Below, one piece after another: positions 36,930 through 48,807 of a stretch of 64,000 nt of DNA. The notes beneath the pieces were generated by a model, which saw nothing but the letters and a program-made list of their open reading frames with translations, did no database searches and was not told where the DNA came from. Each line of letters opens with the position of its first letter. Positions within the stretch are counted from its first letter, which is position 1. The position numbers and the translations under genes are program-made. This DNA comes from Epiperipatus broadwayi (lineage: Eukaryota; Onychophora; Udeonychophora; Euonychophora; Peripatidae): assembly GCA_028023455.1 (NCBI GenBank), contig JAQFVV010000153.1, positions 1 to 64,000 of the forward strand. Reading direction: 5' to 3'.

Positions 36930-39325
36930 ATGCAAGGTTTTTAAACCGATTAACCATCCCAGAAAGGGATGTCCCTCCCACTATACAAGAGTTGCTAATC
37001 AGATTCAGAGGTAAAACTATTTTCAGTACCTTTGATCTGACTGCCAGTTATTGGCAAATCTATCTGCACCCAGAGGATCAAAAGTATACTGCATTTAGAC
37101 ATGAGGGTCATTCATATGTGTTTGAAAGGATGCCCTTTGGTCTGATAAATAGTAGCGCAGGCTTGATCCGATGCCTAGATAGAGTACTATCAGAGGAAGT
37201 TAAAAATGTCATCACAACATATGTTGATGATATAGTCATTGCCTCAAGCAATGCAGCAGAACATCTCCAACATCTAAATACCTTTTTAACTGAATGTAAG
37301 GAGAGAAATATAAAAATTAATCTCGCCAAAAGTACTATTGCTGTACAAGAAATATTATTTCTAGGTCATCTGGTGGGAGTGGATGGAATAAAACCAAACC
37401 CTGACAAAATTAGTGCAATCTGGAACTTTCCACAGCCAGAAAATAAAAAGCAGCTAAGATCCTTTTTTGGTGTCTGCAATTTTTACCATCGCTTTTATAT
37501 AAATTTTGCCTATGACACCATTTGTCTATCCCAATTACTAAGAAAGGACACTAGATGGAAATGGACAGAGCAACATTCCACAGAAATGAACCTCATTAAA
37601 ACTAAATTCCTTGAACAAATCATATTAGGATATCCTAACTTTGAAGCTACCTTTTATATACAAACTGATAGCAGTGGATATGGGCTGGGGGTGATCTTAT
37701 TCCAATTAGATCAAGATCACAGACCACAGGTACTTTGCTTTCTTAGTCGTCTTCTGAGAGGGCCTGAATTACATTATACTACAACTGAAAAAAAAGCATT
37801 AGCAGTGGTTTGGGCCTTTCAGAAACTTAAGCAGTACCTGGTGGGATCCCACATAGTGGTAATAACGGATCACAGGAGCCTAGAGTTCCTGAATAGGAGC
37901 TATTTAAACAATGAAAGGCTGATTCGATGGAGCCTATTCCTGCAACAATTCAACTACCAAATTCAATATTGTAAAGGCAAAGAAAATGTGGTTGCAGATA
38001 TTCTCAGTAGAAATCCTGTGAGAATCCAACCACAACATGTAAATCTAGACCAGGCATATATAGCAGCCATAACCCTTGTTGTTGATGATTCTGTGGAAAA
38101 AGAATTGAGTCAATTACCCCAGTTACAAAGCCAAGATCCTAAATTACAGCCAATAATGGCCTATTTGTCTAAAAAAATTAAAGGTGACGCAGTTAATAGA
38201 ATGATAAACAATAAATCCATCCTCAGATATTGTATAAAACAGGATTTATTGCATTACGAGACAGTTGAACATCAGGAGACTTCCTGGAGAATATACATCC
38301 CCACAAGTATTAGGGGAAAATTAATTTATTATGTTCACTGCTTGTATGGGCATTATGGACCTAGAAAAGTGGAATATGTTATTAAGAGACTATTCTACTG
38401 GCCCAATATGTATGCCTCAATACTACAATGTCTTAAGTATTGTGAAATTTGTTTAAAATCCAAGTATACTAGTCACTCATATGCGGGGATCTTGCAACCC
38501 ATTATTCCTAATGAGCCAAATGATCTATTGGCTATAGATTTTTATGGGCCATTGCCACCGTATAGGAGATTTAGGTATATCTTGGTTACTTATGACGTCT
38601 TCTCGAAATTTGTTGCTGCATATCCTGTCTACAAAGCCAATGCACGAGGGGCAATTAGAAATTTAGAAAGTTCACAATTTACCTTAGTGGGAAAACCAAG
38701 AACTATTCTAACAGACCATGCCACCTCTTTTCTCTCCAAGGAGTGGAACCGATGGTTACAGCACCAAAAGATTAAGCATGTCCTAAGTTCCATTCGTAAC
38801 CCCCAATCTAACCCCTGTGAAAGAGTCATGAGGGAGTTAGGGAGATTGCTAAGGGTTTACTTGGAGGGCCATCATAAGAGTTGGGTTAAACAATTAGGCA
38901 AAGTGGTTGGGTATATTAATATCACCCAAAATGAATCCACAAAATTTGCCCCAACTCACCTACATTATGGAAAGAGAGAACCAAACCTTATAAAGACTCC
39001 ACTGCCCAGCATAAAGGAGGAAGAAATTAGTAGAGAAACCCTAGTGGAAAGAGCAAGGAATAACTTGCAAGGAATGGCTAAGAAACGGATTGCTAAAGGT
39101 CCAAAAAGACCAACTCAGTTCAATATCGGTGATCATGTCCTTGTTAAAACTCCTCATGTTAGCGACCCGCAGAAGCATACATTCAAAAAGTTCTATAATA
39201 TATATGAAGGGCCATTCATGCTCAAGGAAAGAAAAGGGGAAAATGCATTTGTACTAGAATTGTCAGAAGGAGTAAAAGGCACATATAATGTACGTAGCCT
39301 AAAACCAATGGCACTCATGACCTAA
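36842..39325 (+). CDS. pol: gypsy RT-RNaseH-integrase
   Basis: The 827-residue frame follows the RT start in the preceding frame; the ATG at 36,842 is probably not a real start, since homology enters only after the A-run. RT: DARFLNRL, catalytic Asp in STFDLTASYW (residue 65), MPFGL, YVDD at 127-130. RNase H: Asp 276 in QTDSSGYG, Glu 316 in TTTEKKAL, Asp 343 in ITDHRSL, Asp 386 in VVADILSR. Integrase: zinc finger His 499, His 504, Cys 534, Cys 537; catalytic Asp 566 (AIDFYGP), Asp 625 (LTDHATSF), Glu 660 (NPCERVM), the last two 35 apart; GPF motif near the C terminus. All catalytic residues are intact. No chromodomain follows. The stop is 48 bp before the 3' LTR, so there is no envelope gene. 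It copies the RNA genome to DNA and inserts it. Confidence 0.93.
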   Translation: MECHKKCPSAYNNPLVIVRKKDSTVRVCLDARFLNRLTIPERDVPPTIQELLIRFRGKTIFSTFDLTASYWQIYLHPEDQKYTAFRHEGHSYVFERMPFGLINSSAGLIRCLDRVLSEEVKNVITTYVDDIVIASSNAAEHLQHLNTFLTECKERNIKINLAKSTIAVQEILFLGHLVGVDGIKPNPDKISAIWNFPQPENKKQLRSFFGVCNFYHRFYINFAYDTICLSQLLRKDTRWKWTEQHSTEMNLIKTKFLEQIILGYPNFEATFYIQTDSSGYGLGVILFQLDQDHRPQVLCFLSRLLRGPELHYTTTEKKALAVVWAFQKLKQYLVGSHIVVITDHRSLEFLNRSYLNNERLIRWSLFLQQFNYQIQYCKGKENVVADILSRNPVRIQPQHVNLDQAYIAAITLVVDDSVEKELSQLPQLQSQDPKLQPIMAYLSKKIKGDAVNRMINNKSILRYCIKQDLLHYETVEHQETSWRIYIPTSIRGKLIYYVHCLYGHYGPRKVEYVIKRLFYWPNMYASILQCLKYCEICLKSKYTSHSYAGILQPIIPNEPNDLLAIDFYGPLPPYRRFRYILVTYDVFSKFVAAYPVYKANARGAIRNLESSQFTLVGKPRTILTDHATSFLSKEWNRWLQHQKIKHVLSSIRNPQSNPCERVMRELGRLLRVYLEGHHKSWVKQLGKVVGYINITQNESTKFAPTHLHYGKREPNLIKTPLPSIKEEEISRETLVERARNNLQGMAKKRIAKGPKRPTQFNIGDHVLVKTPHVSDPQKHTFKKFYNIYEGPFMLKERKGENAFVLELSEGVKGTYNVRSLKPMALMT
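36854..36860 (+). other. frame break in RT at A6 run
   Basis: RT homology moves from the protease frame to the -1 frame across AAAAAAT. The heptamer has the X-XXY-YYZ shape of a -1 frameshift site in the incoming frame (codons AAA AAT). Its place inside the RT fingers, not at a domain border, makes a one-base loss in the homopolymer, or a sequencing error, at least as likely. Confidence 0.8.
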
Positions 39326-39359
39326 GCAATTTTTTTATATTCAAAATTTTTTTTTGTTT

Positions 39360-39373
39360 GGGGGTGAGGCAAA
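39360..39373 (+). promoter_or_regulatory. polypurine tract
   Basis: GGGGGTGAGGCAAA immediately precedes the TGTAG start of the 3' LTR, where plus-strand DNA synthesis is primed. One T and one C interrupt the purines. Confidence 0.8.
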
Positions 39374-42300
39374 TGTAGATATATATATATATTATTCAAT
39401 TAATCAAGAAAAAAAATTTTTTTTTCTTTTATATGTATGAGGATTTATATATGTGTATTTATTATTATAAATTTATAGATAGTTAATGAATAAACCATTA
39501 TGTAGAGGGTAATAATATTTGGTAATGGTTTATTATATATATTTTTATTAAATAAGGTGTTATATTATTTAACTTTGGTTGTATTAAAATAGAGTAGATC
39601 AGAAAAGTGTAAAATAAGGCGATGGAGATTATTAGATTAGGAGATAAAAAAAATGTACACGTGTGAAAGAATGAATACATCTGTATAAACACAAAGATGC
39701 TTTTACACCTATTTCTGATGGCTATAGATTCCAGGTTTGTTGTTGTCTGTGTCTTAAGATTATTTTTACAAAAGAGGTGCTTTGATGTAGATAACGATAG
39801 CGATCAATTTTAAGTCTTTATTGATTGTGACCGATGTCAAACTTGTGAAGCTTTGATTTTTTTTTTAAGATAAGGTTTCCAGATGTTTTTTTTCTTTGGT
39901 TGAAATTCGCGATATAAATGATTGAAACAATTTTTTAATCAGTTAGTCATTAATTTTTTTTAGAGAGATGATCACTTAGTCATTAATTTTTTTTAGAGAG
40001 ATGATCACTCAGTCATTAATTTTTTTTTTAGAGAGATGATCAGGCAGTATGATTTTATTTTTAGAGACTCAATATGAATATTTTGGAGAGACAGTCACTC
40101 AGATTATTATTATTAAAGTGAGATGTAACTCAGTGATTATTATTTTGAGACTCAACTCAGTCGGTCCTTCCTTGTTATTAATGTTAAAAAAAAAAGGAGA
40201 AAAGTAAGCGATTTGATTTTTTTTATTCACTCTTTAAAAATTGAGAAAGGAAATGAAGTAAAAGACTCTGGTATAAAGTCAATATAGACGAAGATGTGCG
40301 TCTATATAAACAATTTCCAGCAATATTAAAGAAGAGAGGAAAACATTGGAACAAGATTGAATTTAATAGAAGTTATTAACAATTATATAAATATGATATT
40401 AACATATTTGGCTATGCATAATACTATGCCTCTGCATTGCTAAACCATTTTTTTCTGCTTCCTGGTTAATACAGAATGAGTTAAAATCGCTGATCTGTCT
40501 ATGAAGTCATATATCAAGTAATAACCAACAAAATGATAGAGTTTGAAGCCAACCACACAAGCTATATGGAATGCTTCTTTTCTAGTTCCTGGCTTATTAA
40601 AAGCTCATTACCTTCGAATGAATGGAGAAGAGGAAATAGGAGGAAAAGAAAATTTATAAAAGCCATGTAGAACCAAGTTTGAAGCCATGAATCAAATTTT
40701 TGTTAGTTTACCTCAATCATCTAAAGTGTCAACAGCAATTATTTTTTTAAAAGGAGAGAGACAAGCAAATCCACCGGTACCTACTTATTCAAAAGTACTT
40801 ATAATAACTTTTTTTTAAAATGGTAGAAGGAGGCCAATCAACAATGAATAATAATAGAATTGAAGAGACAAGCAAGTCACTTGATTCAGCATTATCTTAA
40901 AAGTATCTGCAATAACTTTCTTTTTTTTGTTGTTGTTGAGCAAAGAAAAGCAGTCTGAAAATTCAAACTCAGGACATTAATAAGAAGTAAAAAGTAAACG
41001 GGTAAATATGAACTTTCTTTAACCGATTTTATTCTTACTTATTAAAAGTAAACCTTAATTTACTGGTCAAAGCAATTTTCTTTTTTGATACAGAAACATT
41101 AAAGACTTGTTTATCTATAGTTATTTGCAATATCATACAACATAGCACAAACATAGTTTAAATCTTTAAACTTAAATTTTTCATTGTCTTTTATTATTAT
41201 TTTTTTATATTATATATATTGTAATGTTGAAATGTTTTTTTTTAATTGTTCTTCAGTTGTTAATGATAATGAGCAACCTATAAATATATGCATTTATAAT
41301 GTTTTATTTTTATTTTATCTTGTTGCATATTAAAAAATTAATATCATGTATTTTATTTTCTTTCGCTATAAGGTTGCAAAAAAAAATATTTTATATATGT
41401 AATTTGTGGGTATACATTTTAAACATATATGTTAACATTACCGAATGTGTGCATGTGTAACTGCTTATCCAAACACATCAAAGAATAGGTTATATATGAT
41501 TAGTTTAAAATGGTAAATTGAAAAGTAGGGCATTACATTTGAATGGAAGTGAAATAACATATACAAGTTACACCTGAAATTTATTTTATGATATGATAAG
41601 TAAGAAAAGTCTTAAATAAGCATTTATAGAATATGTATTTTTTTCTAATATTGATTTAAGTCAGCTTATTTTGAGATATCAAGAAAAATGACAAACCTAT
41701 ATGTTAGATTTATTTGCTTATACTTATATAAATTTTTTATATTAATTTTTGTATTGAATTAATATGGTAATAAGCCATTTATTTAATTGTTGATTTGACT
41801 TTAAAGAAGGAAAGAAAGAGTAGTAGTGTTAATAAAATATAATTATATATCTTAATTGGTTTCCGAGTTATTATTAAGAATATTGTTTTTTTTTCTTGTC
41901 TTAATTCTATCATTTTAATTCATCATCATTGCTCGCAGTTATTAAGTATTACCATTCGTATATATTGAGCAATCACTTGCAAATATTAAGCGCTCGCAAA
42001 AGGTTAGGTAAACTAGAATGTTAATTTATCTTTGTGTATTTAAGGGTTAAGCTTAATAATAACCAAATTTTGATAATTATAGTTCAACAATAGAAAGCTA
42101 AAATTGTGTTGTGTCCGTGAGTTTAGATCATCCTCATCAAAGATGGATATCATGTTATTGGTTAAAAATGTTTCAAATAATACTATATAAAAGTTATGAT
42201 CGCCATCAATCATCATTAATAAATTATAATCATTAAATTTAATGTTTAGCGTAATGAATATATTTTAGTAAATAGGGGTTTATAGAAAATTGAATATTAT

Positions 42301-43503
42301 GCAAAGAGATTCATGATGATCAATCATCACCACTAGTATTATTAAATCCCAGTATGAAATAGGATAATTTTAATAGATGCCTATAAGTTTATAAAGATGA
42401 ATTTATTGTTGTGAGTTTATTAATAAGCCATGGCTGGTATCATCATCACTATTATAATCATTATTATGATATCACTATTATTATCATTATTATTATGATA
42501 TTATTATCATCATCATCATTATCACCTTTATATTGTGATAAATAATCTAGTTAAATGGCCATCAATATTAATAATGGTCTTCACATGCTTGTTTAGAAGC
42601 CATTAATAAGATTATACTTGTCTGTTCATCAATATACGTAAATGAGCTAGCAATGTCTATAAGAATCTTTGATCTATAGTATAAACTTTGGTAATATTGG
42701 GATCTTGTAATTTTATCAATATAGATAAAATGTAAGAATGTCATTTTTTTTCATTAGTCATCCAAGTCATGTGTAATAAAAATGTACTGAATGAGTTTGA
42801 ACTCAAGTACACTATAAACAGATACTTATCTAGATTGAAAACAATCTAGTGGCGCTCATGGGAAAACACATGTACTTAGCTAAACTGAATAAAGAGTGAT
42901 ATCATCCCTTTCCAACTTCATAATATTAGTTTTATAGAATATATATATATATTTTTTATAAGTTGTCATGAATAGCACCAGTGTGTGCATATGACCATGA
43001 ATGGTCTTATATATTTGGAAAGAAGAATAGGAAGGATTCTTTGTTAGAAGAACCTAGTATTGGAGATAAGCATAAGGCACTCCAGGAATTTCACAGTGGG
43101 TACTTTTATTCAGTTGCTATATTTAATATTATTTTTATTTGATGACAATGGCCAGTATGTTTTATTGTTCAAATGACTGCCCCAATATATAAATAAATAC
43201 CAAGAATCTTTAATGCTGATATTTTCAAGTGGCACAGTGATTCTATAATTTCTTTATCTATGCTATGATGAATTAATATAGTTACAAATGGTACAGATTG
43301 GATAGGCATATATCTAATAATTAATAATTTCCCCTATCTAAATATTTATTATGGTTACAAATGTGACATATTAAAATAGTTACAAATTATAGTTACAAAT
43401 GGCATGACAAATAGGGATTGAAATATGCCACACACCTGAGAGAGGTGTATTTTTATGTTAATTTAAATAGTTACAAATCTTATACTAATTTGAAATAGTT
43501 ACA
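39374..43503 (+). repeat. 3' LTR, 4,130 bp
   Basis: Starts TGTAGATATATA and ends ATAGTTACA, directly followed by flank ATATATATTACC. Collinear with the 5' LTR; it differs by scattered substitutions, a three-unit instead of two-unit AGAGAGATGATCA array (39,945-40,065), and short homopolymer indels. The clustered differences near 41,360-41,385 and 41,990-42,060 fall in or near A/T runs. Confidence 0.95.
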
Positions 43504-46500
43504 ATATATATTACCTTTTATTGTTTTATTTAGCTTACACAAATAATAAAATAACCATTTTTATTCACATTTTCTGGTTCTTATAAGAATGTCCAGTTTG
43601 ATATATTATATTAATGATAGTAATTATCCAAATGAACACAGATAAAAGCAAAATATCATTTCATACAATTAATAATTTAACTTCACATGGTTTAATTAAT
43701 TTCTATTTACTTTAATACTCTTGTGAGTAAATAAAAAATAGTTAATATGTAAATACTAATTAATACAGTGTGAAATTTTGGGAAATGTAAAGTATATCCA
43801 ATGATATATATTAGGATATAATAGTACAGGGAAAAAACTCTTAATATTTTTGTACAAATAACAGTGTAAAAAAAATAATATTCATTAGAATAGTTAAATA
43901 TCAGTTGAAATAAGGAATTATGGCTTTCCATTCAATATTTTCCTCTAACTAATAATGACTATATATCCCTATTTACCAGACTATATAACTGTTTGTCAGC
44001 AGTAGAATGTATGACTCAAAATTTTTAAGCTTGTATGAAATCTAACAAACTTCCTAATTTTTTTCATATTTTAATCTCAAATTATATGCATGTTATATCA
44101 ACACACTAACCAAAAAAGAAAAAGAACTTAGAAAATTTTTTTAAAAGAATTTGACATTGAGTTTTGTGATAATTAAGCTAAGCTATGAAATATAAATACA
44201 TTCACACATCCACCTACTGTTTTTTTTTTAAATTTATTTATATGTAATCTTGTAGTGATGCTATTTACCTTTCTCTTCAGGAAAACTTTATTTTTGATAT
44301 ATTTGTATATCTATTTAATTATAGCACTTTATTGTATTCTATTACTAGACATTTTTCTAATGAAAGCAATCAACTAGTATCTTTTAAATATTTTAGATAA
44401 TTTTATAAGGTAAATGGAATCTACACTTTTTTATGAAAACTGCTTAGTGTTACCATAAAATACTTCTATAGAAAGATTTTCATCATGTATTCATTTCATA
44501 TGCTCAGTTCAATGAACATATATTCTTATAATAGAGAATTTAATATCATCACAATCAATAAGCTAATAAACATATTAAGTTGTTTTCTTTAAGAATACTG
44601 AGAAGAATCCTGAAATGAAAATTTCCATTACTTTTATGTTATATTCATAAAAATTTCATGCTTTATTTTGTACAATAATTTGTTACAACAACACATTTTA
44701 AACAATAAATTAATTGGGTTAGTTATATAACTAAAATGAAATGCTTTATATTTTAACTTGTTAAATGCAATATCACCATTTTGAAGTATGGATTGTATGA
44801 CTTTAAACTTTGCTTTTCTATCTAAAAAAACTACTAAGTTTCTAAAGTGATATACAATCTCAAAATTATAAATAATTAAGATAGTAGCTGCAGAAGACTT
44901 TTTTTTCCATTAGATAAATAATTAAAATAAAGTCTTTATGGATTGCATTCAAAATGTTAAAAATATTCTAAAGTTCATTTTCTAATTGGCAAAAATGTCA
45001 TAAACATCAGACTACTAAATATATACAGCCAACAATATGTTCTTGTTCTGCTTTTCTATTAGTTTCAATTAAGCAGTTTATCATCAAACCTATATTTAAT
45101 AGTGGTATTTGCTTTATAAAATCACTTATACACTATTTCTAAGACCCATGTCATAAAGATTTTGGCAAAACAATTTTCAATCTATGGATTTCAGATTTTC
45201 TGCCATAATAGCACTTTCTGTCATATCATTATATAAAAGTGGAACAACATAAATAAATTTCATTTTAAAAATAACTAATGTTAAACATTGATACAAACTT
45301 TTTATACTAATTGTTTCTAATACACTAAACAAATTGATGAAATCTATTTATAAATGTATGCCTTTATTCATGACAATTTATTTGTATTTTCCTGGCAACA
45401 AAAATCATATATCTAAGATGTTTTGACCTTTGAACGCATATCAAGGTTTGACTAACTACTCACATATAACTGGAAACAACATGCTCAATAAAAATTTTGA
45501 AAATACTTTTTATGTAGTGTATAATAATAATTAATATTCTATGATAATTATTGCAGTCTTATTTTTTTAAATAAACATCCTTAAGATCAGATCTAATGAA
45601 ATTTTGAATATATGTATTATGTAACAAATATAATAGGTGTGAGACTAAAATATCAAAACTATATTAAAAACTTTCCCAATAGTACTTACAGTTTAATTTA
45701 TTTTAGAATAAGAAAAAGATATTTAATTTCATCAATTTATCCAAATCTAAATGATTCAGTAGAGTGGATATACCATGGCAAATAGTTTTTTGAATTATTA
45801 TATTATTACTCAAAGGGGTATGAAATTATATCTTCCATCTGCTTGAAATATCTTTATCATATAAAATAAATTTCATCCAATGATTTAATCAGAATATATA
45901 GTTGTTAGTTTTACATTTTACATTTAGTTCCCTAAACAAAAATGTTATGTGACCACAATTCTCAAAAGACAGTATCATCTTTGCAGTTTTAATTCATTTG
46001 ACATTCTTAATTTTTTTGCTACTTATTGAACTTTCACCCTAACTTATGAAGATTTACATAAATTTGTTAATCTGACAAGCAGAGATTTTTCCATGATTAT
46101 TTTTATTACATCACAAGTATTATCATAATTGTTATCTAACTCTTCAGGAATTTTCATTTAGTAATTCAAGGACCAACAATTCTTTAAGAAAACATCATGT
46201 ACAATTAAACAATAAACTTGAAAATTCACATTGGTAATTTTAATCTTTAATAGCTGATAAAATTTAGAATTATTAATGATTACTTATAAAAATTTAAGCT
46301 TCAAATTTCATATTTCACTGGTTTCTAAGGCTAATCTTCAAATTTTATATCAATATGTTTTGAATAAAACATTTTAAAATTTAATCATCATTGTAACATT
46401 GATGTGCTTTTTTCTATAATTTATCCAACAAGAATAAACTATAAGTGTTTTTACAATATTTTCTTTTCGATAGTCACTCCTATCTATATTACAATTCATA

Positions 46501-47859
46501 AGCCAACATTGTTTTTTGTATAAATATATTCAATTATTTATAATAATTTTTTGATTAAAATAGTATTTATGATTGTCAAGTCAAAAATATTTGACTAGAC
46601 TTCTTAAAAAGTATTACCATTATTTTAAATAATTTTGGATCATAGTTTATTATTCTACTGAATTTTGTGCATTAAAGCCCTTAATAAGAAAATTTGATCT
46701 CTTAAGGGTATTGATGGAATAATATCATTTAACAAACTTTCTCTTTCTAAACTTATTAATAAAACTGAAGCACTGGTAAAATAATATGCAGGTATCATAA
46801 TGTTAGTTTTCTGTTGACATATATAGAAATATCAAAAATAGAAGATTAAAAGTTAGAATTCACAGCCAATCAAATGCTATGTAGTCTCCTTTAAATGAAT
46901 TTGTCTTTCAAAATTTTTTAGCCATTTGTAGAGTCAATTATATTTTCCTACACCCAACTGTGTCAATCTTAAATTGTGTTAGATAGTAGAAGAGGTATCC
47001 TCCAATTAGATCTTAATGAGTGTCATCAAGTAAAGTCTGTACATTTTATCTCCCTATATATATAAAAAAAACTGAACACTTACATTTTATTTTTACCATT
47101 ATCATATTATTGTTATTCATAATATAATTATTTCTAGCATATGAATTAGCAATGCTAAATCATGGAAAACAAATTTTATGAGTTAGATTATTATTAGGCT
47201 ATCTTTCTAAACATTTTGTTGTGAGTAAAGAATATAGCCATTTGCTAAATGAAATTTCTATCTTAAATACAATTTTGAAGTGACTTATTATTGATTGTAT
47301 TACTTCAATTTGCTAAATTATTTCCCATTATTTTATCTTTAATATGAAGCTTTAAGTACTTACATATTTATATATAAAACAATAAGTCACATGATTTCAG
47401 TTTACACAATGATTATCAGTATTTAGGTTACTCTAGTTCTACTACCTATTATAAGTCTAATATCTTTATTACACAATTTTACAATAGATAAAAGAATGTT
47501 TGCTTCTGAAAAATATTTATAGATGCTTGCATGTAAAATATAAAATATAAATAAATAAGAACTGCTATGTGTGTAATTTAAAAGATAGAATTGGGGTTAA
47601 AAAATATCCAAATTTTATTATCACAGGTAATTTAATGAGATCATCAATGACATGAGAAAACTTATAACCACCAGATGCTATATCAACCCAAATGATTAAA
47701 TATATGTTCGTTTAAAAATGAAAAAAATGTAGAGATAGTCAAAAATAAAATAGAAATAAGAGACAGAAAATTATATTTATATCAGAAATAGTGCTTCAAA
47801 TTTCATGAATCTTCATTCTTCTGCTTAAAAGTTAGTAGCAGATATTTTTTATCATTATC
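43504..47859. other. AT-rich intergenic DNA, nothing identified
   Basis: Over 4 kb without long frames, repeat ends or RNA genes that I can support. The minus-strand open stretch at 43,707-43,931 is hydrophobic, AT-driven and shows no motif. Confidence 0.5.
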
Positions 47860-47872
47860 AATTAATTCTCAT

Positions 47873-48250
47873 CATCATCATCAACCATTATCAATCCAAT
47901 GCAGGATAAAGGTCTCTCCAGGTTCAATCCATCTTTTCCTATCTTTAGCTTCTCTTCTCCACATCACTCCTGCACACTTTCTTATTTCATCCATCCATGT
48001 CATATTTGGTCTCTTTCTGGGTCTTTTACAATCTCTTGGAATCCAATTTAAAATTTCAATTGTCCATCTATTATCATCTCTTCTAACAATATGTCCAGCC
48101 CAACTCCATTTCAGTATTTTAATTTTTTCAATGAGGTCAGTAACACCTGTTTGTTCTCTTACTCATACATTATGTTTTCGATCTCTTCTTGTTACTTCCA
48201 ACATGCACCTCTCCATACATCTTTGAGTGGTCTGAAGTCTCTGTATTGCT
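47873..48250 (-). pseudogene. RTE LINE ORF, C-terminal end
   Basis: On the minus strand the sequence encodes the end of the RTE polyprotein. Recognisable pieces are a QTTQRCMER string, GHIVRRDDNRWT, IPRDCKRPRKRP and WMDEIRKCAGVMWRREA, then HWIDNG and a natural stop. These match the conserved post-RT region of RTE elements (R-G-R-P then W-x-D-I). The stop is followed at once by TGATGATGATGA, the short microsatellite tail typical of RTE. A minor frame disturbance lies near 48,160-48,170. Confidence 0.85.
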
Positions 48251-48794
48251 GATGAAGTTATAGAAGATTTTTATATGAATGTACAAAAGGCTTTTGATCA
48301 GAGTAAACAACATTTTAAAATTATTATGGAAGACTTTAATGCTAGAATTGGTAAACATATGATAGATGAAAATGCTGTAGGTAATTTTGGGTATGGTAAT
48401 AGAAACGAGAGAGGACATAGACTTGTGGAGTTTGCAGAAAAAGAAAAACTTTATATTATGATTTTTTTTTTTTGAGAAAAATGTTAAAAGGAAATGGACA
48501 TGGAAGCATCCAAATGAAGGTACAGCAGAATTGGATCATATTTTGACTAACAGAAAATACATATTTCAAGATTGTAATGTTCTTAATAAATTTAACACAG
48601 GAAGTGATCATCGATTAGTAAGATGTAAGATACATGTTAATACAAAACTAGAGAGACAAAAATTACTAAGAAAATCAATATTTACAGTTGATATTCCTAA
48701 TCTTCAGAAACATTCTAATGAATTTAAATTAGAACTTACAAATCGGTTTCAAGTATTAGTAGATTTTGAACATGATTCAGATTTGAATGACATG
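48251..48794 (+). pseudogene. RTE LINE endonuclease domain, inverted fragment
   Basis: Encodes part of an apurinic-type endonuclease: DEVIEDFYMNVQKAF, then IIMEDFNARIG, VGNFGYGNRNERGHRL, KWTWKHPNEG, DHILTNRKY, and GSDHRLVRCKI with the catalytic SDH motif kept. A frame change occurs at a 12-T run (48,462-48,473), so the domain is split between two frames. The final stop is created by the target duplication. It covers roughly the C-terminal half to two thirds of the nuclease; the start is lost. Confidence 0.87.
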
Positions 48795-48807
48795 AATTAA
48801 TTCTCAT

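Larger units (their letters stand above)
28511..43503 (+). mobile_element. Ty3/gypsy LTR retrotransposon with giant LTRs, about 15 kb
   Basis: Complete structure: 5' LTR 28,511-32,633, primer-binding site 32,636, leader to 34,137, gag 34,138-36,039, protease plus RT start 36,051-36,929, RT-RNaseH-integrase to 39,325, polypurine tract 39,360-39,373, 3' LTR 39,374-43,503. Protein order (protease, RT, RNase H, integrase) is that of Ty3/gypsy. The element begins TGTA and ends TACA. It sits in a TA-rich target with ATAT on both sides, so the target duplication is 4-8 bp but its exact length cannot be read. No envelope frame fits in the 48 bp between the integrase stop and the 3' LTR. LTRs differ at only about 25-35 sites plus a few indels by hand count, implying a recent insertion. 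One frame break in RT is the only visible lesion. Confidence 0.95.
47860..48807 (-). mobile_element. RTE-type LINE insertion with inverted 5' half
   Basis: Perfect 13-bp target duplications AATTAATTCTCAT (47,860-47,872 and 48,795-48,807) bound a 922-bp insert. The left part is the 3' end of an RTE element on the minus strand, ending in a stop and a (TGA)n tail. The right part is the element's endonuclease region in the opposite orientation. This is the structure made by twin priming during target-primed reverse transcription. The junction lies near 48,250. Most of the element, including the RT core, is missing. Confidence 0.9.

Noticed and set aside
39326-39373. Possible envelope gene after integrase
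   Set aside because: Only 48 bp separate the integrase stop from the 3' LTR, and no long frame exists in the LTR, so the element is not an envelope-bearing errantivirus-type copy.
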